DNA from: Apricaphanius iberus | Taxonomy: Eukaryota; Chordata; Actinopteri; Cyprinodontiformes; Aphaniidae | Assembly: GCA_028564705.1 (NCBI GenBank) | Contig: JAPXFQ010002104.1 | Location: 186,001-250,000, forward strand | Reading direction: 5' to 3' | Length of the DNA stretch: 64,000 bases | In this document: one piece after another, positions 13,917 through 25,900 of the stretch | How positions within the stretch are numbered: position 1 is the first letter of the stretch | Layout of the letters: the number at the start of each line of letters is the position of its first letter | Made by a program: the position numbers and the translations under genes | Notes under the pieces: model-generated | The model's database searches: none | The model's input: only the letters and a program-made list of their open reading frames with translations | Told to the model about the DNA's origin: nothing

Positions 13917-16900
13917 ATGCTGCGGAGGGAGTCTGACACTCACAGCCTGTTTACCTCCGGAGAGACATCCGATAATGACTGTGAGGTAACGCTCAAAGCC
14001 TTTTATCTTTTGCTTGCACAAAACCTGTTTTATGAACTGCCTTGGTGTTGGTTAACATTACGTTACTTTAAAAATACATGATATAGCCAGCTTGCCAGTG
14101 ACCTAGCAAGCTGGCATATTCAGAAAAAACAAATAAAAATTGAGATAACTAATTGCATGCATTTTATTTTTCTAGATTTTATTTCATACATTACAAAAGT
14201 ATGTATAATCCATAGGGATGTTCACCCACACCAAAAGTATGGATTGCAAAATTTCCAGCTCAAATTTGAGTTCCTGAAGTAAAGATTTGTGTTTTAAATG
14301 ATCCAATGGGGACAAGAAAAAAATGTCTGCATGTAGTACACTGGAGACATAATGAACCAACACCTTATGGAGTAATTTAAAAGCCTCCAAGCTAGTCTAC
14401 TTGTTTTTCACCGCTGTGAAAAATGGATATTTATGACAAATCTACTCCACTTCTGACCAGCATTGTTTTTTCTAATGTGGACAGGCTTAAGCACTGTCGT
14501 CCTAACAACCGTCTCCTAAATATATCCTACTTTTAACAAGCTTTTTAGCCAGTGTTTGTGGAAGTCTAGCGAATAAAGACAAAAAACAACAACAGCTAAT
14601 GCTAATCATATATCATGAACATATTATATGCTCGTGCATAAAAAGTCGTCTCTTCCTAAATACATTTTATGCTCACAAACAACAACTGTGATTGACGCTG
14701 TGGTCTGGCTGCTGACTCCCTATTTCCGTCCCTAATCAGTCCTTCTCTCCAGTTTGCTTCCATGGTTAGCTAATGCATATTTACTTTATAGATAATAGAA
14801 CAAAATGTATCACTCCACCCCTTTTTCTGTTTCCAGTAAACGACCACACATCCATTCAGCATACTTTATACTTTGTTACATTCAAATCGATTTTATCTAC
14901 CTTGCGATGTTTTAAACGTTCATGGTGGGCTCCGGAATGCAGAAGCTGCAGAATATGTTTTTGTCAAACAAATGAAAATATCTCAAAAACTGTACCTTGG
15001 ATCAGTCAGATTTTGACATTTTGAGTGAGAGGAGAAGTAGCTGAAGCACTTTCTATATAATAAGTGCAAAGTAGGAAAGTAAGGTATAAAAGTTGTCATT
15101 TTGGGCATCCCATCCTGATCCAGCGGAAATTCGATCTGATTTCAAGTCCCAATCCGATATGCCTTTCATTTTGAAATGACTAAAACTCAAATGTATTTTT
15201 AGCAAGTGACTAAACATAACTTTTTATAAGACTAATTTGAAATTGTCCACTTTTCTTCTTCTTTTTCTTCTACTGAATTTCCAGCAAGCTATACGCCGGT
15301 GACGCAATGCTGCCCTCCACTGTCATGGAATTGCATTCACACTTTATTTTTTAATAAATACCAGAGTGGTAGGAGGAATTTAAAAATTACTGTATCAGTT
15401 TCTTGAAATGTTGAACCAAACAGAAACGACGACTTAAATGACATGTTGGGTTCTCAGCACTACAGAGGTTTGAATTACTGCGCAATTACCGTAAAACATA
15501 ACTAGAAAGTACTTTCATAAAAATCGGCACAACTCGGCAGCTATTATAGCCGATCTCCAATCACTGAAAAATATGAAAATATTGCCCTGATCGGATTTCA
15601 GGATCGGGATTGGGACACCTAGTAAAAACTGATGACAGTAATTAGCTAAATTAAATTTTAATGCCAGTATTGGTAAATAATCGCTGTAGGCCAATTATCT
15701 TGGACATAAAGTTTGTTTGGTGAACTTGTTTGTCCTCTTATGCTGAAAAGAAATTAGGAACGTGCTTATGATTAAGCTAGCAAGGTAGTAACCTAACCTT
15801 TTTTTTTTTTTTTTTTTGCTTCAAACACTAAGGTTAAGGCTTTTCAGTATTTTAAACGTTAGCTGTGTCGCTAACTCCGCTAACGCTAGATTCAAAACTC
15901 CCTTTCTTCCCCCCGAAACAACAACCTTCCCACCCAGAAGGATTCTGATAGTTACTAACTTTAGATAGGTATGTATATGTATTCATAATACAACCCACAT
16001 AAACACATCATGGCATACCTTCCTCTGCTGGAGGATGCAGGCAAGTTAAACTTTTAAAAATGAAATGTTTATGCAGGGTTTATTACCAACAGATCATTGC
16101 AATTACAAACATAACACGCTTGATTTAAATTGTAATAATTTGCAAGGTTGATATTAAATAACCTCCAAAAACAATCTTTTTTTTGACTGTGAGCTACAAA
16201 GAATTTTCTTTAATGATAAGTGGATGAGATGTTAATTACTTCCTTGACTTAATTACCCTGTCTCTTTAAGCATTCGTGATTTCCACGTCGGGCGGAGGCA
16301 GTCTAATCAGCCCCCCTTTTTTTAGCTCTTGAAAATACAAGTAGGTGGAAAAGGTTACATCACAGAGCCTTTAGGAGATGCATAATTAAAAAAATAAATA
16401 CAAGTTTGGAAAACAATGTCTTCGAAGTTCCTTCGTGTAGCTTTGCTAATCTGTTGCTGGCAGGCGGTAAAAGGGATGAGAGGCATCAAAGAGTCAACAG
16501 TTCACTCCTCTCTGTCTTTGTCTCCGTCTCAGATGGGGGCGAGTTGTGAAGAGGTAGATATAGTGTGCCTGTGCGAGGCTGGTCCCTGTACACTTTATTC
16601 AGAAGCACACGCGCCTACGCTGGTGAGTGCTCAGGCTTCCCACTTAAGTGTCTGTGGCCGTCGCGCAGCCCCGCTCAGAGGCTTCCTCTAGCCGCAGTCG
16701 TGCTGTAAATACGCTCCCTTAGCCTCCCGCCGACCCCTCTCTGTCTCTGTCACTGCTTCTGTTGTTCTACAGTATGTTTTACTGAAGCTGTTCAGAGCTG
16801 ACAGCTGACATGTTTTGTGTGTTTTTTGTTTTTTTTCCCCTAAAACATTCTCAGGATCAGTCACTCTGCTGTCTTCTTGCTTTTCTGTTGTCAGGGCACT

Positions 16901-19900
16901 CTGCTGTGTGAACACTGTGGAAAAAACAGAGTCATGTTAACCAGGTACTCAGAGGGATATGGCACAGAGGTAATGTGTAACATATATGTGTGTGTGTGTG
17001 TATGTTTAGTGATGTCTGTACTGTGTTTTCAGTTAGACAAAGAAAAAAATTATAAAGCACCCCATACACTTCTAAAACATTCCAACATGTCAGATGTCTT
17101 TGATAAGTATTCTGAACCCTTGAACTTTTTTCACCTTTTTTTTCACTTAACATCTTTTTTTTTTTAGCAAACATAAATCTGAAAAGGGTGGCTTCCACTT
17201 CATATTCGCCCCCTTTACTTTGATTCTCCTAAATCCGAGGGCTGCAACCTTTTCAATCCAGAAAGCAATATTTTAACCTTGTCCAGCTGAAAACAGCGTT
17301 TAGAACCCCATATGACACATGACCTTTTGGAAAAAAAATATTTTAAATGATTAATAGCTATCTACTCTAGGAGAAACAATGTTTTACTTCATTTTTTCTG
17401 TTTCTACAATGTAATTCAAAAATACTTTATTAATCCTAGAGTGTTAATAAATAATGTCACTGATACAATTTTCTTCAAAGAGTTGTTGTAGATGCTGATG
17501 GTTGTAGACAGGAAGGATCTCCTGTAGCAGGTTTACTAATGGCAGATCTGAAAAAGCATTTGTTGTTGCATAACAAGTTTCTTTAGTCAATAAAAAAAGG
17601 ATGGCTAAAATTTCTTCTGTGGGATGTTGATATTTATGTTAAATGACATAATTTCCAATAGGGCTGCAGCTTTTGATTCTTTTTGTAATCGATTAATCTA
17701 GCACTTTATCGATCGATTTGTTGTACGTTTAAAAAACAAAAACAAATCGTGTATGATGAAAATTGTGTGGTTCGAAAATGATCAAGCATTTTTTGTCAAC
17801 CCCCGCCCCCCCCAAAAAAACCCAGAGAACTTTGACATTTGGATCCAAAACTAAGCCTATTTATTTATTTAACAAAATAATAGTCCACAGCTACAACATA
17901 AGTTGAAAAAACAAAATAGTCCATCCACTTTTTTGTGAAAAGGGTTTTTTGTGAAAAGTTGCAATGTTTTGCAATGATTTTCTTTGTATTTTTTCCCCAG
18001 TCACTTAAATTGTTTGAAAAGCAAACAGAGTTTGAGGCTACATTGTCACATAAACCTTAGTAAAATAACATGACTTTAAATATCCTTTAAACAGATGAAA
18101 CTCTAAATTGTGAAGAACATCTTTGCTTTTATTTTGGTGCTACAGTCCCAGACCCACCCTGGGCCCCTCTTTAGCCCTTCTCTATTCACCTCATGGATAC
18201 GCCCCTGCTCAGCAGCACTGAACATCTAGGAATAGTCACTCATTGATCATTCTAAAAACTCATAGGAGTCTCTGTGTCAGGAGAGTTACTCGAAGGCAAC
18301 TCTCGAAAAAAAACCAAAAAAACGATTTTTAGCTGATTTAAAGGAACTCAGTATTTCGGATGTTTCAATGATTTATAAACTAGCAAAAGTTTTTTGAAGT
18401 ATGTTGTCTGAGCTACAAGGAGCCAGTGTATGGACTGGTGTGCTCTACTTCCCTGGTCATTTATATAGTCATAGTGACTAATCTTATTCATTGTTATAAT
18501 CTCAGGGTTAGTGGGGAGCATGTAGACATTAAATAGGAGGGGGCCCAGAATGGAGCCCTGAGGGACCCAACATGGGATTTCTGTCTTGTCTGATGAATAG
18601 TTGCCTATTGACAGAATGAAGTTCGTTTTCTTTAGGTAAGACTCAAACTAGTAAAGTACTGTACCACAAGATTCTGACCCAGCTCTTCATTCATTCCAGA
18701 AAACAACAGTGTTGCGCTGAGGTCCAACAGTAGTAGCACTGTGGTTCTACCACAGTCTGTATTTATGCAGAAGTCATTAAACACTTAAACAAGGGCAGCA
18801 TTGGTTAAGAGGCATTGTGGAAGGTCATGTTTACCTCACAAGTCACAAGTTTCAGACCCCTTCCCTAAGTAAAACCCAGTGCAAACCAATGAACTAAAAG
18901 TATTTTCTGAATATCCTCAGTGGTAACATGGTGGCAGTAGCAGTAGGATGCCTCTTTCATCAGGGGCATAAAGACTGAGAGGAGGACTTAAAGATATCCA
19001 CTGTCATTTTCAGATTTTATTTGAAAAACATTTTTGAAACCTTCACTTCAGATCTTATTATTTTTTGTCTTCGCCACTGTTGTGAAAAAATTTCATACAG
19101 ATGAGGATAAGGATGTTTTGGTCTTCATTGGTGTTTTTAATATATTTATTATGATTGTGCAGGAAGCCCTCTTCGGGCATCTCTATATCTTAACATGGTT
19201 TTTCAGCCTGCCTGTGTCAGCTTTCACAGCTTTTCTAACAGAAGTGTTTGGCCTACTGTACAACAATAACTGCAGTCTTTTCATTGAGTCCCAAGTATTA
19301 CACCATATTTCCCATTTGCCTTTACTAATAATTAATAATCACTAAATAGAACTAATCTTGAACTAATTTTCCCACAACAGGCCCCACTTATTTAACACAT
19401 AAAAAAACAAAGCATTTCAAGATGTTAATACATTTCTTAATGTGTGAGGGAGAGAGCCAACAAAATACTAATAAAAAATGATCAAACAATGTTTTCATAT
19501 TCAGACGTTATTCATGCTGGCCATAGGAATTAGTAATCAGGAAATTGTCCATTCAGATCAACTTGCAATGTAACTTTTAGTTAGAACTGAAAACCTATCT
19601 GGGGACTTTGTTTAAGCCGTTTTATCTCTGCCTGAACTTGATAGGCATTGCACCCAACAGAGGCCGCTGAACACTCACTTAGTCCTTATATTTATTTTCT
19701 TGACTGGTGAGTCATAGGTTGATAACCTTAAGCAGACAAAGTCTGCTTTTTTGTAAATTCAAATCCAAATAAATTAAAATTTCTTTTCATAATACCCACA
19801 AACAATAATTAAATATACATACCAGTAGCATATCTGTGGTTGCCATACACTGAGCAAACAGCTGAGGCGAAACAAAGGAAACAGCCGTCTGGTTTACATT

Positions 19901-22900
19901 AATCAAACCTCTCTACCTGGAGGCAAGGTGACCACACCTACTGCCACTGCCATACACTGTCCTCCTGTGTACAAACATGCAACCACCAAACAAAATCAAG
20001 CATCAACAAAATGAAAACCAGAATCATTTCCATCTGCAACATAACAGCGGTGTATCTTGTTTGTTCACCACTTTGTTCACTTTGATGGGAAAAAATATGT
20101 CCTGACAACCTCCCTGCCCTTTTGGGACGGCCACACTTCGTCTCGTCATCTGATAGAACTCTAAGAAATCCAACAAGGGAGATGTTATGTGGCCTCTTTA
20201 ACATGTCTAAATGATATATTAAATTTTGACTCGGTGTTGAACTTTGTACTCTTCCCTAGGTTGTTGGTTGTAGCTCATTGTTGTGAAGCCCAAGGTCCAC
20301 CTCTGGTCAACTTCAGCCTCTAAATCAAGTGGCCTTTGCTATTGCTGAGTTCCCCCAGAAGGGGCGGGATCATCAATCAGGAGACCTGCATTTCTTAAGG
20401 CCTTGATGAGATCCTCAATCTGTGTTATGAAGTGTTAGCCCTTGCTAACACTTAATGTTTTCCTTACATGGGCAATACCGTGGCACTGCGCCACGGCAGA
20501 AATTCCAGCGCCACGGCTATAAAATGCAAACCTGCTAACCTGTAGACTATGTAGTTTGTGTAGGATGTGTGTAATTCAACGTATACTTACGCTGGTAATA
20601 TGCTGGTACGACTCGCCCCTGTACGGAAAAAAAGCTGCGCGGATCTGTGCGTTGAAGGTGAGGTGAAGCAGTATCAGCCAATCATTATACAATCAATCAT
20701 TCGCCAACCTTCCTGCGTTTCCTGTGACACTCACGAATTTAATTGCCCCTCCCGAAAATGCCTGGAGCCACCATTCTCCCGAATTTCTCCCGAATATCTG
20801 AAGGTGTCGCATATCATGTTCACTCCATTTTTCTTCTGTGAGAGCGATGGAGAATAAAAAAAAAAAAAAAAAGCTATTTAGGTCACATTTTGCTAATGAA
20901 GAAGCTATGGGGTACAGTTTCCTCATTTTGGACACGAAAGTTCTGCACCTGTTGGTGAAATTCCCTATATTGAAACCAAAATATGTCACCTACTTGATTT
21001 GTATCTCCAATGAGGAAAACAATCTGTAATAAGTGACGCATGCTGCAACAGGGAGCCGCAAGATTTCAGAACAATCTTTATGTGATTGACAGAAACTATT
21101 GTTTCAAATAGTTTTTAAATCCTCCAAGTTGTTAAGGAATTAAAACGATATAGACTAACCTCAAGTCTAGTTTCCTTTTATGTCGGTTGCGCAATGGTAA
21201 CTTCGGCAGTGGATTAAGGCCTTTTTTTCCCCAGCTCTTTGAGCTTGACAGTGCAGCTGGTCGGGCTTTTTGTCTGGCAGAAAAACAAATTTACAGCGTC
21301 AAAATCAACAGACCTGGTGCTGCGCTGCGACCAAAATAAGAAAATGTTCTTACTCCCTGCTGACACACAGTGTCCTTTGAGTTTAGAATGATCAATAAGT
21401 GATTATTCCTAAATATTCAGTGTTGCTGAGCAGGGCCGTATCCAGGAGGTGAATACTAAGGGACTAAATGGGGCCCAGGGTGGGTCTGAGACTGTAGCAC
21501 CAAAATAAAAGCAAAGATGTTCTTCACATTTTAGAGTTTTCATCTGTTAAAAGGACATTTAAAGTCATTTTATTTTGCTAAGGTTTATATGACAATGTGG
21601 TCTCAAACTCTGCTTGCCTTTCAAACAGTTTAAGTGATTGGTGAAAAATACAAAGAAAATCATGCAAAACATTGCAACTTTTTACAAAAACCTTTTTCAC
21701 AAACAAAAAGGGGATGTACCATTTAGTTTTTCAACTTATGTTATAGCTGTTGAGTACTATTTTGTCAAATAAATACTGTAAATGGGCTTAGTTTTGGACC
21801 CATGTTTGTTCAGTGGGGACCCAAGCTAAGCTGGTCACAATTTAGAGTTTTCATCTGTTGAAATTGCATTTAAAGTCATTTGATTTTGGTAAGGTTTATG
21901 TGATGGTGTAAATGGTAAATGGACTGAACTTATATAGCGATTTTCTAGTCTTACTGACCACTCAAAGCGCTTTACATTGAAGCCGCATTCACCCAATCAC
22001 ACTCGCATTCATACACCGACACCCAACATGGCTCGGTAGGACAATGTAGAATTTGGGGGTTAAGTGCCTAGCCCAGGGGCACATTGTCATGTGACTGGAG
22101 GAAGCTGGAATCGAACCTACGACCCTCCGATTGCAAGCCAACTACTCTACCACTGAGCCACAGTCGCCCACAGAAAATGGGCGAATGAAAAGAAAGTATG
22201 AAATAGGGATGCACCGATACCGATACTGGTATCGGGTATTGGCCCCGATACTGCTTAATGAACTGGTATCGGTTATCGAACCGTTACTCAAAATGGGGAA
22301 AATCGGCAAAAAATTCACCAAAAAAGTTTAATTTTTCACTTGAAATTTTATTTTTGTGGTAATTTTATATTTACATCTGTTATTCTGTCTCAGTTATGTT
22401 TAGTTTGTAAAGTCTGGTGCCTTTAGTTTCTTCAAGAAAGGCACCAGAAGTTATACAGTTTATTAATTCAACAGTATGTGGCAAGGTACACAACGAGGGC
22501 CCAGGTGGGATTCGATCCCACGACTCCCAGGTGAAGGTCATGTGCGAAGGGATATCCCTGTGGCCAAGCATCCAGGGCACATGATCTATCGGAGCCATAG
22601 TGACAAGACCTCCACACTGTCACAAATCGGATCGGTATCGGGTATTGACAGATACACAAAATCCAGCCATCGATATCGGTATCGGGACTGAAAAAGTCGG
22701 ATCGGTGCATCCCTAGTATGAAATAATTCAGTGCAGTCAACTTGTGTGAGCTTGTATAAACACACAAATAATCAAGGCGAGTGGAACCTTTTACTTTTAC
22801 CGTTTAATATTAAAATGTCCAGTGCAGATATTTTAAAATAGGATAAATTGTAAAAGTATTTATATCGTTTTTCTAGTCAAACTTAGAACTATAAACAAAT

Positions 22901-25900
22901 GTGCATGTGTTTTGTAGACTGTCAACCCTGTGTTTAAGGCAAAAATAAAACAATAAAGATTGTGGCCAGTGTAGTTTAAAGTCTATATTTTCTTTATTTA
23001 AGTATTGTAATCAAAAATGTAGGTTTTATACGGAGTGTTGAGTTCAAAGAAGAAAGGCAGCAGCAGAACTGTTGTTTTATGTAGGTATTGTCATGATTTG
23101 TTCCTTTGGACTCTAGTGCGGACACACAAACGACCAGCAGAAACAAGGAATTAAATATAAACAATGATTTATTGATTGCCCCACGGGAAATGAACAGCGG
23201 GAGAGACTCTGCAGAGCTCAGGGTAGGATCCTCGGAACGGAGCTTAGGAGGGAGGCAGCCACTGAGGGTCAGAGGAGATGGAGGTGGGTGGGTTACTATG
23301 AATCAGAGGGGAAGCAGGAGTGGAATGTTGGCTTACTTGGATAGTCTGATCATCCTCAGCTCAGGGGGGAAGGGTGTCGTGGTGTGTCCAGAGTAAACTC
23401 CGTCCAGGTTGTTCCGATCTCCTAGGTGGTTGAGGGTGGACAGGCAGAGTGCGGTGCTTTGATTGAGCTGGAGCGAGCAGTCGGGATGAGCGACAAGAGG
23501 ACCATATAGCAGGCGCCGCAGGCATGAGACTGCTACACAAAAGGCTCGATGGAAGCTTCTCGGGAAGGTATCATGAATCAACTGCTGGCAGAAAAGATGG
23601 AGGGTGAGAGTAACCAACGGTGAAACCACAGAGGTTTCTAAGTGGCTGGGAACAAGCTTGGTACCCATCCCCATCAAGCGAACGATCTGGCGTCTGCTCC
23701 CAGTCACCGCTCCCCTTTTAACTGCCGCTCCTTGATTGTCCTAACCGCGATCAGCTGGGAGATGACAACGAGCTGCGTCCTCTGTGGAGAAACCGGTGAG
23801 GGAACACAAACACACACACCCTGACAGTACCCTCCCCCCCTCAACGGACGCCTCCTGGCGGCCAAACCTGGCTGGAAGAGGCAGAAGCCCTTTCAAAGTC
23901 TGTTATGAGGGCTGGATCCAAGATGAAAGAGCGGGGAACCCAACGGCGCTCCTCGGGGCCATAACCCACCCAGTCCACGAGGTACTGGCGACCACGGCCC
24001 CGAGGGCGCACATCCACTATGCGCCGAACCGTGTAGGCAGGGTGCCCATCAATGATCCGGGCGGGAGGAGGGGGTTCGGAAGGAGGGCACAAGGGAATGG
24101 CAGAGACAGGCTTAACCTGGGAAACATGAAAAATGGGGTGGACACGGATATGGACCGGGAGTTTTAAACGGAGCGTCGAGGGGCTAATAACTGCCTCGAT
24201 GGGAAAAGGCCCTAGGAAGCGAGGTGCCAGTTTCCTTGGGACTCCTTTCAAGGGAAAGTCACGAGCAGACAGCCATACTAATTGGCCAGGTGTATATTGG
24301 GGAGCAGGGCGACGGTGAAGATCAGCAAAACGCTTGTTTTGGGCGGATGAGCGTTGGAGGGCTGCCCTGGTCTGCTCCCAAACTCTTCTGCAGGACCTGA
24401 TATGAGAACGGACAGAGGGTATGGTGGAATTGGGAATAGAGTCAGGGAGGAGAGACGGTTGGAACCCAAGGGAGGCCTCAAAGGGGGAGACCCCGGTGGC
24501 TGCTGAGATGTGGGCATTGTGTGCGTACTCGACCCAGGGAAGATGGGAGCTCCAGGTGGAAGGGTTAGTTGCGCAGACGCAGCGAAGGGAACTCTCCAGC
24601 TCCTGGTTAAGCCTCTCGCACTGGCCGTTAGATTGGGGGTGGAAGCCTGATGTTAGTTGGGTCCGGGCCCCAAGAGCTGCGCAGAAGTCCCTCCACACAC
24701 GGGAAATGAACTGAGGACCCCGATCCGAGAGGATCTCCACAGGGATGCCGTGAAGCCGGAAAACGTGAAGGCTGAGGAGCTTGGCGGTCTGGGCTGCAGT
24801 GGGTAATCTGGTAAGTGGAATGAGATGGCAGGCCTTAGAAAAACGGTCAACAATGGTTAGAATGACTGACTTGCCATGTGACGTGGGCAGTCCGGTGACA
24901 AAGTCTAGGGCGATGTGGGACCAAGGCCGAGCTGGGATGGAGAGGGGTTGAAGGAGATCTGAGGCGGGCTGATGAGAACCTTTGTTGCGGTTACATGCAG
25001 GACAAGCCAAAACATACTCTCTCACGTTTTTATTGAGCCCTGGCCACCAGAAATAACGACGGAGGAGTGCAATGGTTCGACTAGTACCTGGGTGACAGGA
25101 TAATCTGGAAGTGTGCCCCCATTGGTTGACTCTGGTTCAGACAGATGATGGGACGAAGATACGGTGCGGAGGACCCCCCCCAGGGTCAGGTTCGTTGACT
25201 TGAGCGTTCTTGATAAGGGACTCGATGTCCCAGGTGAGGGATGGCAGGAGGGTGGAAGGATGGGTGCAGGAGCGTCGGCATGGTCGTCAGATGAATGCTG
25301 GAGGGACAGAGCGTCAGGTTTGATGTTCTTGGAACCTGGCTTGTAAGTTATATTGAGGTTGAAACGGGAGAAAAAGAGAGACCAACGGTATTGACGGGGG
25401 TTTAATCTTTTGGCTGCTTGGAGGTAGAGTAAGTTCTTGTGGTCTGTCCATACTATGACTGGGAGCTCCGAAACTTCCAGCCAATGCCGCCACTCCTCCA
25501 GGGCCAACTTGATAGCGAGGAACTCTCGGTCACTGATGCTGTAATTTCTCTCTGCAGGGGTGAAACGTTTTGAGAAAAAAGCACAGGGATTCAATTTCTG
25601 ATCCAGTGAAGAACGCTGTGAGAGGACAGCTCCGACTCCGGTATCCGAGGCGTCAACTTCCACAACGAACTGAGTTTTATTGTTGGGGAAAATGAGAATG
25701 GGTGCTTCTGTGAACCTCACCTTAAGATGTTGGAAGGCCTGGTCCGCAGCCTGGTCCCAGACGAAAGGTCGCTTAACGGAGGTGAGGGCGGTTAGAGGGG
25801 CTGCGATGATGCTGAAGTCCCGAATGAAGCGTCTGTAAAAATTAGCAAACCCCAGGAACCGTTGCAGCTGCTTTCTGGATGTGGGAATGGGCCAGTCTTG

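Noticed and set aside
22490..22590. Possible tRNA gene on the minus strand
   Set aside because: Only a T-arm-like palindrome is convincing; acceptor stem and A-box do not fold, and it lies inside a hAT MITE.
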